A program made the position numbers and the translations under genes. The notes beneath the pieces were generated by a model that did no database searches, was not told the origin of the DNA, and saw nothing but the letters and a program-made list of their open reading frames with translations. Shown piece by piece: positions 1 through 11,219 of a stretch of 64,000 nucleotides of DNA. Position 1 is the stretch's first letter. The number at the start of each line of letters is the position of its first letter. Origin of the DNA: Prostheceraeus crozeri (Eukaryota; Platyhelminthes; Polycladida; Euryleptidae); the NCBI GenBank assembly GCA_907163375.1, contig CAJQUW010006378.1, positions 186,001 to 250,000 on the forward strand. Direction: 5' to 3'.

Positions 1-843
1 AAAATTTTCGAGGACCCCGACCTCCGTCATATTCGCCAGTTGTGTGTGAAAAGCCCGAAAGCCACAGCCCAAGACATAAAGACAGAACTTGGAGCTAAAG
101 GTGAAGACGTCAGCCTCTCAACAATGAAGAGGGCCTTGATCGAGGCGGGCTGTAAAACTCGATCGCCGGCGAAACGACCATTCCTGACCGAAAAGCACAA
201 GGAAGCTCGACTGAAGTGGGCCTTTGAACATCGCGAATGGACGATGGAGGACTGGAAGAAGGTTGTCTGGAGCGACGAGACCATGGTCTACGCAGGCAAT
301 GGAAAATGCCGGTACGTTCGCGTTATTGACGGTCATCCGCTTACAGACGAACATTTCCAGCTGACGAAAAAGTTTCCCATGAGTGTCATGTTCTGGTCGT
401 GTTTCTCCTGGTATGGGACCGGTAGAATGCACGTCGTCGAAGGCAATATGGACAGCACCTACTACATCAAGCATGTCATCGAAGGAAGAGTCCGCCAGCA
501 AATGTTGGAATGGTTTCCAGATGGTTCTGGTGTGTTTCAACAAGACAACGCGCCATGTCATACCTCAAGAAGAACCAAGGCCTGTCTTGAACAACTGGAC
601 TTGAACATCATGACCTGGCCGGCCCAATCTCCCGATCTCAACCCGATTGAGAATTTGTGGGGAATTGTCAAGTACAGACTAAAAGACTGTAAAACTACAT
701 CTCGCAGTGACATAACCTCGTCCTTCGTGCGGATCTGGAATCGAGATGAAAAGGTCCAGGCTATGTGCAAACATTTGGTGGAGAGTATGCCAAGGAGAGT
801 AGCCTCGGTAATCGAAAGCCATGGTGGGCATACGAAATATTAG
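1..843 (+). CDS. Tc1-like transposase (DD34E), N-terminus cut by window edge
   Basis: The frame is open from base 1 to the stop at 841-843, about 280 codons; full Tc1 transposases are about 340, so the first helix-turn-helix is mostly missing. Visible parts are the second DNA-binding segment (residues read from about 50 to 180), then the catalytic domain with WSDET (first Asp), QQDNAPCH (second Asp) and SPDLNPIENLWG (Glu). Exactly 34 residues separate the second Asp from the Glu, which is the Tc1 signature. The enzyme cuts and pastes its own element at TA sites in the nucleus. No stop or frameshift is seen in the visible part, so the copy may be young or recently active. In-frame TTG at 40 is internal, not a start. 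Confidence 0.92.
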   Translation, partial: KIFEDPDLRHIRQLCVKSPKATAQDIKTELGAKGEDVSLSTMKRALIEAGCKTRSPAKRPFLTEKHKEARLKWAFEHREWTMEDWKKVVWSDETMVYAGNGKCRYVRVIDGHPLTDEHFQLTKKFPMSVMFWSCFSWYGTGRMHVVEGNMDSTYYIKHVIEGRVRQQMLEWFPDGSGVFQQDNAPCHTSRRTKACLEQLDLNIMTWPAQSPDLNPIENLWGIVKYRLKDCKTTSRSDITSSFVRIWNRDEKVQAMCKHLVESMPRRVASVIESHGGHTKY

Positions 844-1004
844 TGACTTTGAGTGTTTTCTATCTTAATTACCTGTTCTATTGCAAGTTTCAATAAATTC
901 TTTCTTACCACTTTGAGTTTCTACTTTGATTTTGATTTCAAAGGGATATACGTACATTAACTGCAAATTTCAGGCTTGATGCAAACTTGCTGAGCGCTAC
1001 TGTA
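1..1004 (+). mobile_element. Tc1/mariner-family DNA transposon, right part (left end outside window)
   Basis: The segment holds a Tc1-type transposase frame, a polyadenylation signal AATAAA at 892-897, and a right terminal inverted repeat that ends ...GCGCTACTG at 1002, followed by TA at 1003-1004. Tc1 elements begin CAGT and insert at TA, and the reverse complement here reads TA-CAGTAGCGCTCAGC, so this is the outer end. Base composition is clearly more GC-rich than the following 10 kb. The left inverted repeat and the transposase N-terminus lie before base 1. The element sits inside the virus-like element that starts at 1005. Confidence 0.9.
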
Positions 1005-1215
1005 TAGCAGCTGCTCCTTTTGCAGCAGATGTAATCAAATTTTTATTATTTTTAATTAAGGTAACGATACTTCCAATACCAGTAAATATACCTACTCCTT
1101 CTTTTTGAATAGTTTCTACACTGTCATAATGGTAAACAGATTTCATAGATGGTTCATGAGCAATTTTTTTATTTGAAACAAAATGTTTAAGATTGTGTTT
1201 ATAAATTATAGGCAT
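1005..1215 (-). pseudogene. Virus-like element: small protein with a hydrophobic glycine-rich segment, cut by Tc1
   Basis: A leftward reading frame begins with an ATG at 1213-1215 and runs into the Tc1 end at 1003. The visible 70 residues are basic at the start and then hold one hydrophobic Gly/Ile-rich segment that could cross a membrane, followed by an Ala/Gly run. I do not recognise the family. The Tc1 element lies exactly between this part and whatever followed it, so the remainder should lie left of the transposon. It belongs to the leftward group with the fibre-like gene. Confidence 0.5.
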
Positions 1216-1255
1216 TTTTTAAGATTAAATTTGACATTTGGGAAAAATATTTACG

Positions 1256-2160
1256 TTAAGATTTACGTTTATGATCAAGATTTACGTGTGTGAATGTCCA
1301 ACAACTTCGTGATAACTTTATTAATCTCCGTTGCACTGTATCTATTGCGTCAAGTAGCGTGTGATGTACTTTAATTTCTTTTCTATTAACTTCCATTTTC
1401 TCCTGATTCATCTTCAACGCCGTTTTAAGAGCATTCAATTTAACTTTAAAAACATCTAATTGTCTTTTAACCGCATCTAACTGTTCTTTATTTTCTTTAG
1501 AGTTTTCTTGTAAATTTTTCTTTAATTCATTTTCTAAATTGATTTCTAGAGTTTTCATTTTATCAACTTTTTGATTAAGCGAATTTACTTCATTTATTAT
1601 TCTATTCATCTTTTTCATTTGTTGAGTAATTTTAAAACTTAATTCATCAACACTTTTTTGGAATGTAGTTTGTAACTGCTTTAAATTTTTTTAAATTCTT
1701 TCAGGTAGTTTTTTTATTTCATCTTCTAATTGTTCTTTCAATAGTTGTATCTGATGTTTATTTTTAATGACTGAGATTTTAACTTTGTAAAAAGTAATAT
1801 TAAAATTTTTGATTGTTCTGAAATCTTTTTAAAAAATTTTGCTATATCTGCTTCTAGCTCTCTATCCTTTTCATCAAGTTTTAATAATTTTTCGTTTAAT
1901 GATTTGTCATTAAGTTTTAGCAACTTTAATTCGTTCATCATGGGAACCAAAACATCGTTTATATATTTTTCTTTTAAGTCATTGATTTGTGTATCAACAT
2001 ATTGTTTATTTGTTAACTCTGTATTTTGTTGCGGAAGAATAGAAAGATGCAATGGACCAGATAAAACGTCTCCAGTTTTCATGATATAATTTTCTATTTC
2101 TATTTCTGATTCACGATTATTCGGGATATATGCACCTCCACCAACGTTTGGTAACATCAT
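1256..2160 (-). pseudogene. Virus-like element: fibre-like coiled-coil gene with a phage tail-fibre-type motif (broken)
   Basis: The N-terminal part (2160 leftward) reads an 'MKTGDVLSGPL...TELTNKQYVD' pattern, which resembles the repeat unit common in trimeric phage tail fibres (G-L-x-G-x-L then a K-x-YVD). Downstream come long heptad-rich, Lys/Glu/Leu-rich stretches predicted to form coiled coils, ending near 1256. A trimeric shaft or attachment fibre is therefore a reasonable reading. The gene is broken. The motif and coiled coil are seen; the fibre role is inference, and a generic coiled-coil structural protein is the alternative. Confidence 0.55.
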
Positions 2161-2264
2161 TTTTTAACAATAAAAAAATAGAATTTTTTATATAATGAGA
2201 AAAAAATAAAATTTTTTCAAATAAAAATAAAAAAAATAAAATTTTTTCTAATAAAAATAAAAAA

Positions 2265-3658
2265 ATGGATAAAGCAAATTTAAAAAAATTATATTCGTCC
2301 GCATCATCCTGTTCTTCTTATTCGACGAGATCAACGGGATTTAAAAATAATTAATGTTTTGATAATAATAATAATCCATGTATAGATGTAAATATTTTAT
2401 TTGAATTACAAGCCGAAATATTTGGAGAACAGACTAAAGGTTTTGCTTCAATAGAAACTAACTATTGTATTTTCCCGGGAGATCCATTTATAAAATTTAT
2501 GGATATTGTCAGTAAATATAATGATGTGGCTTATGTTGAATTAAATAAAGAAAATATGGTTATTATTGGTCATAATAATGTTTATGGTTTTATTAGAGCA
2601 GTGTTGCCAATTAGTAATACTGATTGGATGGAAACTAAAATTATCAATTATATCAATATTAGAGAATTAGTAAAAAAATTAAAATCGTTTTCAAAAGAAA
2701 AAATAAGATTATTTGTTGATGAACAAAACCAATATAACATTCATATCGAGAGTAAAAAACATAACGAAGAATTATTATGCCAAGTATATTATAGAGACCA
2801 ATTTATAAACAAGAAACATTAGAAATGCCACAAAGATATGATGATGATACATATATAGGATTATATTCCAATTTAAATATTAATTTGTTAAAATCTTACA
2901 TAAATGGTTTGGCTCAACCAGAGAAAATTTATATGTGGACAACACCTTCTAAAAATTCAGAAACTAATAAAAATGTTAAAAATAATAATAATTTTAAAGA
3001 ATCCAATAATAATAATAATTTTAAAGAATCTTGTAATAATAATAATGATAATAATATAGATGATGATAACATAGATGATGATTCTGAAACATCTAAAAAA
3101 GGTGTAAATGGTAAAAAAGATAATAAAAATATTAGTAATTATAAAAATTTAAGTGAAGAAAAATTTATATCTCATACTGATGTACATGATATTAATACTA
3201 CATATAATCAAAATTTATCTAAATTTCATTTTCTTACAATTGAAAATAATAATGATGGTATAGTTGAAGATACTGTTAGACAACTATGTGTCGGGTCTAC
3301 AAAATTTAAATTAGGATTTACATCTAATCAATTTAAAATTTTATCATCTTTAATAAAAACTAAAAATGATTCAGATTATGGTGCTGTTATTAAATTTTCC
3401 AAAAGAAATCAAAGACCAATATTTTTCTCTATTATATTATTATCAAATAATAAATATAATTTAGAATTAGATATTCCCATCAGGGAATGGTATCCTATCA
3501 GGGAATGGCATCCTATACCAAAAAGTGTAATTTATGATGTTGAAGAATCAATTTATGATGATGATGAAGAATCAATTTATGATGATGATGAAGAATCAAT
3601 AGTTAGTGAAAATAAATTTAAATTATCTTTTGATAAAACGTTATATGATAAAACTTAA
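2265..3658 (+). pseudogene. Virus-like element: two adjacent unrecognised rightward parts, Asn/Asp-rich
   Basis: Two rightward parts lie end to end (about 2265-2822 and 2825-3658). The first has mixed alpha/beta character with no motif I know. The second holds a low-complexity stretch rich in Asn and Asp (about 2980-3090) and a short acidic tail repeat rich in Tyr-Asp-Asp-Asp-Glu near 3540-3600. The gene lies just upstream of the polymerase on the same strand, so a replication accessory role is possible but unsupported. Parts of it look broken. Confidence 0.45.
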
Positions 3659-3789
3659 TATGATAAAACTTAATGTGATAAGGAAAATAAAATAACTTAA
3701 GAACGTGAAATATATAATGATATATATTTACTCTCAAGTCCTTGATATTAGAATGTTTATATCTAAAATTAAAACACATAATTTTTCTT

Positions 3790-6700
3790 TAAAAAATAAA
3801 AAAATGGAAAATACCAAGTTTTATTGTGTCTTATGTAAAAGACAGTTGCAAACAAAAAGAAGTTATTTGTTAAAATACTATCTTAGAAAATAGTAATTGA
3901 TAAATATAAAAATAATACTGGTGGTAGTTATGTTCCTTTACCTTTCAGTTCACGACAAATAATCAACATAAAAAATGAAGATGATTATTGTTTTCTGTGG
4001 AGTATTATAGCACATTTACATCCTGCAAAATATCATAAAGAAGGACTAAGTCATTACAATAAAGAAGAATGCATAGATGAATTTGATCTCTCTGATGGCT
4101 TAGATGAATTTCCATATGATTATAATAGGTTAATAAAGTTTCATAAAAAGAATAAAAATTTAATAGAAGTAAATGTTTTTGAATTAAATGTGAATTATGT
4201 TTCTATTGGTAATATTACTCCATTTTACTCAGATTCAAAAAAATTTTATTTGAATAATAAAAATTTATGTCAATCAGAAATAGTTTATAATGATAGAGGA
4301 AGTTACATGCATCATAATATTTTTTACCAAGGAAATATAATATGTACTGAAAAATTTGAAATTGTTAAAACATTATCACCAATAATTATTAATCATAATA
4401 ATTATAAAGGACGTAATTTAAATTATGATTATGATTCAAATAATTCATCTTTATCTTTAGAATATCAACAAAACATACAAAATTTACATGAAATTTTACA
4501 AAATTGTAAAACAGAATATTATCATCAAGTAAAAATGTTAGTACAAGAATATCACCATAAATATCAAAATAAGATAGAAACGATACAAAAATTAAATGAA
4601 GACAATAAAGAATTAAATAATGAAGAAAATGAAACCAATCAAAAAATAAATGAATGTTTAAAAAAATGTCAACAACAATATAAAGAACAATATGATAAAG
4701 AATATATTTATCAGCTACAAATATTAAATCAAAATTTTCATCGAAATACATTTAATCTTACAAAAGAAATTGATGAAACACATGAAATATATAAAGATAA
4801 ATTTGAAAAATTAAAACAAACAAAGCAACCAGCACAAGCGAATATATTATATTATCAGGGTCATTTTATATTGTGTAAAGATGTTTCTATATTTACAAAA
4901 ACTTCAGATAATACAAATTTTCCTTGTCTTCAATGTATGACAAGTTTTAGAACTTTAGAAGAAATGAATAGACATTTGGAGAATTGTCAACAAAATGAAG
5001 CAGTTGAAAATACTTTTCCTAAAGATGATTATTTAATATATAATAGACATTATTTGAAAAATAAAGTACCCTTTACTATTTATTGTGATTTTGAAGCATA
5101 TAATGTTAATATGACACAAAATTCTGATAATTGTAAATATGAAAATGGTACTTCTGAAAATGGTACGGGCCAAGCCCTAGAACCTTCGGTTTGTAGTTAT
5201 GAAAAAAGTGCACCTGAACAAAGTAAAGAAAAATATTTATTTGAACAAAAAGCATTATGTTAGGGAATGTACATTCATTCAAATTATCCTGATTTATTTA
5301 AATCAGAATATTATCAATACTATGGTGAAGATAGTTCAGAAATGTTTACAAAGAAAGTAGAAGAATTACAAAATTATTTTTCACAATTGCTTGAAACAAA
5401 TATACCAATGATGCCATTAACAGAAAAAGAAAAATTAAATTTTATTAATGAAACAAAATGTTTTTACTGTGGAAAAGAATTGGGTAATGATAAGCAAAGC
5501 GACGGCTCTGCCGACAAAGTAAAAGATCATGATCATCTAAATGGATTATATAGAGGTGCAGCACATAATTCTTGTAATCTTAATGCTAATAAATTTAAAT
5601 ATAACTTTGTTCCTTTATATTTCTACAATGGTTCTAAATATGATTTCCATTTAATAATGAAAGATTTTTTTTCATCTGAAAAATTACAACAACAACAAAT
5701 AAATGTACTATGTAAAACAGAAGAAGAATATTTTTCAATGCAATTAGGTTGTATTAGAATTTTAGATGCATTTAGATTTTTTACTCCTTATTCATTAGAT
5801 GTTATGGGAAAAACTTTGAAACCTGAACAATGTAAAATATTAAATAAATTTAATTTAAAACCTTTCAAAGGAATATTTCCGTATGAATATTTAACCTGTG
5901 GTTCACAGTCGAAGACTGGTTTAACTGGAGATTTTAATTCTGTGAATAAAATTATGGAAGAAAAACAACTTCCTCCAATAAATAAATTTAAATCAACATT
6001 AAAACGATCACAATTATCTGAAGAAGACTATGCTGAAGCTGAAAAAAATTGTAGAGAGTTAAATTGTAGAACAATGTACGATTATACAATGAAATATCTA
6101 CAGATAGATGTATTAATACCAGCTGATCTTTTCGAAAACTTTCGTGATATGTGTTTAGAATATTACGGAATAGATCCATGTTATTGTTATTCTACACCAG
6201 GTTTAACATGGTTAGCAGGATTAAAACATACTGGTGTTAAACTTAAACATTATAAAGAAAATACATATGATAAATTATTATTTTTTGAATCTGGAATTAG
6301 AGGTGGAGTTTCATCAGTTTTAGGTAATCGTTATGTACAGTGTTACAATAAAAAAGTAAATCCTGATGATTATGGAATATATAAACCTTTATCTCCAGAA
6401 GAAAGCGATCAGTTTATAAAATTGTTTAATCAAAATATAGAAGGACTTGTATCAAATGAAGAGAGTCAGGCAGCAGTTAATGAATACATGAGAGAAAACT
6501 ATTTGTTATATTATGATTTTAATAGCTTATATTCTTCTTGCATGATACAAGAATTACCAACAGGTGAAATTTCATGGTGTAATATTCTTGATTATCAAAA
6601 AACAAATGATGGAAATTGTAATCATGGTTATATATATGAAGTTGATTTAGTATACCCTGATGAAATAAAAGATAAAACAAAATATTTTCCTTTCTGTCCC

Positions 6701-7693
6701 GAAAACAAAATTCCCAATATAGAAGATTTTTCAGATTATCAAAAATCTTTAATTCCTAAGAAATACAGACCAACAAAAAAACTTATGTTAACACAAAGTA
6801 ATAAAGGAAAGTATGTTGTTGAAGGAAGAATGCTAGATTGGTATTAGAACATGGAATGATTCTCACCAAAATACATCGAAAACTATTTTATCAAAAATCT
6901 AAATGGTTAATAAATTATATAGAGTTCAATATTGAAAAACGTAAAATAGCTAAAAGAAATAAAGATGATTTTGGAAACGTGTTCTTCAAATTAATGAATA
7001 ATGCATTTTATGGTAAGACTTTAGAAAATGTGCGTAATAGACAAAATATTGAAATAGTTATGATAAAGATAGGTTTCAAAATTTAACAAGGAAACCTACA
7101 TATAAAAGAACTACTAGATTTAGTGATGAACTATGTGCTGTACATTTACGTCGAATTAGCGTAAAACATGATAAGTTTAATTTTATTGGATTCACTATAT
7201 TAGAATTAGCTAAACTATTTATGTATAGATTTATATATGGTTATTTAGCACCTGCTTATGGCAAAAACTATAAATTACACTTTACAGATACCGATTCTGT
7301 TTTCTTAGAATTAACAATACCGTATAATTCTTCACTTGATGAAGAAATAAATAAAATAAAAGATATCATTCATCCTTCTGATTTATGTAAAGTAAAAGAT
7401 GAATTAGAAGGAAATGAAGATTTCATAACAGAAGCTATATTTTTAAAATCTAAATGTTATTGTTATAACACGACTAATAATATTAAAACACATAAAACAT
7501 AAAAAGGAATCAAATAACATTTCAAGATTATAAAAATGTATTATTTAATAATGAAATATAAACAGCATGTAATTATAGACTTAATTCAAAGAAACATAAA
7601 ATGTATTTAAAAGAAGAACATAAATTAGCATTAGATCCATTTGATGATAAAAGAAAAATTTTACCGGATGGAATAACTACTTCACCTTTTTAA
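3790..7693 (+). pseudogene. Virus-like element: protein-primed type B DNA polymerase with endonuclease VII-like zinc motif (broken)
   Basis: Family B polymerase landmarks appear in order: a C2H2-like start near 3800; an 'INIKNEDDYCFLWSI' block near 3970, typical of this viral polymerase group; a coiled region; the exonuclease motif DFEAY near 5090; a cysteine/histidine cluster with HDH-x-NG and RGAAHNSCN near 5455-5580, like recombination endonuclease VII; polymerase motif A (DFNSLY) near 6515; motif B (LMNNAFYGKT) near 7000; and motif C (DTDS) near 7280. The enzyme would copy the linear element genome from a protein primer. It is a fossil with about half a dozen breaks. It lies downstream of the unrecognised pair at 2265-3658 and meets the leftward ATPase tail to tail. 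Confidence 0.85.
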
Positions 7694-7789
7694 AGTTTAT
7701 TTATTATTATTTAAATGAGTCTAGAAAATTTTTTTTTATTATTTAAGTCAGTCTAGAATAAAAATTTTATTATTTATTACTCAGTAAAC

Positions 7790-8570
7790 AAATCTTCTAT
7801 TACTCAGTAAACAAATGTTCTATAACTCTATCATGAATTTTTTTATCAATATTAATTGTGATAAATCCATAATCTTTTGACCAAGCATTGTTACACGATT
7901 GTTTAAATTCATCTTTATTTCTTACGCATAAATCTCTTAACAAATCACTTAAGTTTCTTGCATTTATTTCAAATAGTATAAATATATTTGCATTCTTTCT
8001 AATAACACTTCCGTCTAATGAATACATACTTTGTGTTAAATAAAAAACACTACAGTTATTATGTCTATCTCTTGTGAAATAATTTCTCTGAACTGATTGA
8101 TTTCTGTCATTAACACAATCATCAAAAATTACACAATGTTTCATTGTTTTATCTAGTTTACTAGGATTTTGCATATTACCACTATCATCTATTAATTGTA
8201 TCTTTATATGCTTATTTTTATTGGATTCAACTTACTGATTATTTTTTGCTGCTTCTTCACACCACGAACTTATTTCTTCTTCATCTTCAGATTTTTCACA
8301 TTCTTTGAATAATGAAGCAATTGCTGTTTTTTAAGATTATTTTCAAATCCATATTTTAAAAATTGATAGACGGGTTGTTCTGCTGTTGTTGTATAAATTA
8401 TAAGATTGTTATAATCCAAAAAATTTGGAGTCGTTAAAATTTTAAATAATAGATATGTTTTTCCACATCCTGATCTTCCACAAATAACTGACAAAACTTT
8501 ATTAGATAAATTTGGATGATGATTAAATTTAAGTTTTTTTTATTTAATGGTAGTACTTCACTCATTTTTT
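7790..8570 (-). pseudogene. Virus-like element: FtsK/HerA (A32-like) genome-packaging ATPase (broken)
   Basis: Reading leftward, a P-loop with GRSGCGKT lies near 8470, followed further on by a Walker B-like strand ending in DD near 8130 and a 'YLTQSMY' sensor-like segment near 8040. These are the marks of the packaging ATPases of Polintons, adintoviruses and their larger relatives, which push DNA into the capsid. The gene is broken, with one or two breaks. It is followed tail to tail by the polymerase and preceded by the penton-like gene, a common neighbourhood for morphogenesis genes. Confidence 0.8.
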
Positions 8571-8701
8571 AATAAAAAAATTTTATTATTTATTTTTAAT
8601 TTTTTGTTTCTAAAGAAGAAGAATAAGAAGAATAATAAAAAGAAGAAGAAAATTAAACTTCTCTAGCTTCGCGTGGGAGTTTATACCTCCCGAACGCGAG
8701 T

Positions 8702-9490
8702 TTATACCTCTCGAACCAAAAGATCTATAATAATCTCTTCACCTCCAAAATTTATTTCTTGTCCTTTTTCATCAGTGATTCTCATGTTAATGTTGTTAAT
8801 AGTTTTTCTTGTAATAGGGAAATATATTAATGTTTGAGGAATTACATTTAATCTATAACCAATGGGTACAGTAAAAGCTGGAAAACTGAATATTAAATTT
8901 GACAATTTACCATTTATATATCCTCCTTCAATAATGTCACAATGTACAACAATTGAATTTATTTCAGTTATTTTTGGAATCTTCTCACCTAAATGATAAC
9001 CTTGACTGTAGGTTTGTTTATTAAATCCTAATAGCTTTGACAATGATCTATCATGATTAAAATCAACTTGATGATTTTCGTCTAAAGTAAGAGAAAATTT
9101 ATTAACTGCCGGTTCAACTGCAAAATGTAATTGTTTCTTATCTTTAAATGGTATACCTAAATATCTCTTAATTTCATTTGATATTGATTCAACTTCGTAA
9201 GAACCAGGAAGAAAAGTTAGTATTTTCCACGTTTTGCCTTTATCAGTAGAATATCTAAATTGGTCATTCACATCTTTGATAACGTTTTGAATAGTGTTAA
9301 ATGTAGAGAAACTAGTCAATGCAATTTGATAATTTTTATTTTGTTCCAAATGTAGAATGGGTTCTAAATTACAAGTGTGTGATGAAGTAGTTGTTATAAT
9401 TTTTAACGTCGTACTAAATTTTGATGAACCCAAAATCTCTGTCAAATTTTCTAAATGATTACGAATTTTGTCTAAATCTGCTGAACACAT
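8702..9490 (-). CDS. Virus-like element: penton-like (minor capsid) candidate, 262 residues, reads whole
   Basis: A single leftward frame of 262 codons with its ATG at 9488-9490. The protein is beta-rich, with a 'PGSYEV' turn after an N-terminal strand region, an 'IVVHCDI' segment in the middle and a C-terminal strand set around 'YFPITRK' and 'INFGGEEI'. From memory this pattern matches the small jelly-roll/penton-like proteins found beside ATPases in Polinton-type elements; no search was possible. It is the best preserved gene of the element. A different virion protein is the alternative. Confidence 0.55.
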   Translation of the reverse strand: MCSADLDKIRNHLENLTEILGSSKFSTTLKIITTTSSHTCNLEPILHLEQNKNYQIALTSFSTFNTIQNVIKDVNDQFRYSTDKGKTWKILTFLPGSYEVESISNEIKRYLGIPFKDKKQLHFAVEPAVNKFSLTLDENHQVDFNHDRSLSKLLGFNKQTYSQGYHLGEKIPKITEINSIVVHCDIIEGGYINGKLSNLIFSFPAFTVPIGYRLNVIPQTLIYFPITRKTINNINMRITDEKGQEINFGGEEIIIDLLVREV

Positions 9491-9577
9491 TTTTAGTTAA
9501 AATTTTGAATAAATGTTTTTTATAAAAAAAATTAAAAACAACAACATATTTCAGCTACGGGCGAGCCCTTAAAGACA

Positions 9578-10451
9578 TCAGAGATGTCCCGTTATACTTT
9601 TATAATCCTCTTCATTTAGAATCTTCTTTTCTAACAGTCTTTTCAATATAGCATGAATTTCATTGAAACTAGAATTATGTCCTTCTTTTATTGCAGATAT
9701 TAAAATATTTAATCTATTTAGTAATTCTTGTGGATCATCTGGTAAAAATACAGTTGTTTTTGTTTTAAAAACTTTTCCTACTTTAACTCCCGTTGATAAT
9801 AAATTTTCTAATTCTCTATAACGTTTAAGAGTTTTTCCTGCTTTAACTCTATCTAACATAGCTTTATATTTTATGAGATCTTCTACAGCATAATTATTTA
9901 AATCTGCTCCTCTTAAAAGATCAACAAAATTTCTATCTAAATTAAAAGGATATTTATCTGGTGAAAAAATTAAACCTCGAAAAGGTTGTGGAAATATTTC
10001 TTTTTGTCCGAGATAAAATCTAGGTATTGTTTTTCCATCTATAAATGAAATAGAATGTTCAAATTGCATAGATTTTGGTAATTTCTTATTAATGTTTGAT
10101 TCTAGTAATCCATAGTCATCTAATATAGTTTTGTGCTCTGGATCTGTTATATCAATTTCTTTATCATTATTTGTAAGTTCTTTTTCAAGTTTTAAATGGT
10201 TTCATAGTTTTCTCAAAATCAGTTTTTACTTGCTCGGTTTGCTGCATTTTTTCAAACATATCAGATTGAATACCAGCTTTTATCATTCTATGTTGAAGAT
10301 GATTTTCTTTCATAATATTTCTTTGTTTTATTAACTCTTCTAATTGTTTAATTCTTTTAAAATTATCAGCTTTAATTTTATCCATTTTTAAAATATGATA
10401 TTTGAATTTTGTGGTAACATTGGAATACAACAAAAACATTTTACTGAACAA
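9578..10451 (-). pseudogene. Virus-like element: unrecognised helical protein (broken)
   Basis: The upstream part (towards 10451) is a charged coiled coil; the downstream part (to 9578) is alpha-helical and ends in a compact Leu/Asn-rich segment with the pattern ELLNRL...NEIHAIL...ILNEEDY. I recall similar C-terminal segments in uncharacterised proteins of invertebrate Polinton-like elements, but I cannot name a function. It lies between the penton-like gene and the membrane protein on the same strand, which suggests a virion role. The gene appears broken, with about one break. Confidence 0.45.
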
Positions 10452-10506
10452 ATTATTTTTTTATTGCTTTGTTGTCTGACATCTTTTCGTTTAAAGGTTT
10501 CTCGTT

Positions 10507-11193
10507 TTAAGTTTCGTTTAATAAAGTTTTACTTAAATTTTCGCTTAAAGTTTTTAGCTCTTCTAAAAAAATTTTGTCATTTTCTTCATTAGAAATTTTA
10601 ACATCACCAGAAATTTTGCCATCCTGTTTATTCTTATCATCAACTTTTTCTGACTGTAATTGAAATGATATTTGATTTACTTCATTAGCTATTTGATCAA
10701 ATTTTTCAATCTCATCTAACGTAATAACATTATCATCACATACTCTTTGAAAGTAGTAATGTAGTTTATCATAGACTTCTTTAATATGTAAATGCTTAGT
10801 TTTTAATGATTTTCGTTTCTTAGTTATTAAAGATTTATCTAACATTGTAGCAAGTGAAGTTGCAAAAACACCCGTACCTGTTAAAGCTGTAGCAACTACT
10901 GGAATTACTAAAACACCTGAAGATATAACAATTGTTAAAGCACCTAAACTTATTGTTAAGAATATGCCAATTCCTTGTGTTACATTCTTAACTTTAGACC
11001 ATCTCTTTCTTAACTTTTTATAATGCTCTAATCTTAATAATAATTGAGATTCCTTATCTTTCATATAACGTACTCTATCTTTGTGTTTTTCTTTATTCAA
11101 TTCACTTATTTTTAACTGTGATAACGAAGGATATATTCGTGCGGTTTCTTCCACTTTTGTTTCTTCCATTTTTAAAGAAATATTATTAGTCAC
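10507..11193 (-). CDS. Virus-like element: two-pass membrane protein, 228 residues, reads whole
   Basis: A leftward 228-codon frame. Residues 1-70 are polar and strongly basic, ending in a KKLRKRWSKVK cluster; residues about 74-118 are a long Gly/Ala/Val/Ile/Thr-rich hydrophobic hairpin that could span a membrane twice; residues 120-228 are helical, with a DDNVITLDEIEKF segment and a charged tail. The architecture (basic helix, glycine-rich hydrophobic hairpin, helical tail) recurs in proteins of such elements as I remember them. Membrane insertion or genome entry/exit is possible but unproven. It is the outermost gene on the right. Confidence 0.5.
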   Translation of the reverse strand: MTNNISLKMEETKVEETARIYPSLSQLKISELNKEKHKDRVRYMKDKESQLLLRLEHYKKLRKRWSKVKNVTQGIGIFLTISLGALTIVISSGVLVIPVVATALTGTGVFATSLATMLDKSLITKKRKSLKTKHLHIKEVYDKLHYYFQRVCDDNVITLDEIEKFDQIANEVNQISFQLQSEKVDDKNKQDGKISGDVKISNEENDKIFLEELKTLSENLSKTLLNET

Positions 11194-11219
11194 ATGATAT
11201 ATTTTAAAAAACCTGAAAG

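Noticed and set aside
118-561. 147-codon antisense frame inside the transposase
   Set aside because: It is the shadow of a well-supported Tc1 transposase on the other strand and matches no family.
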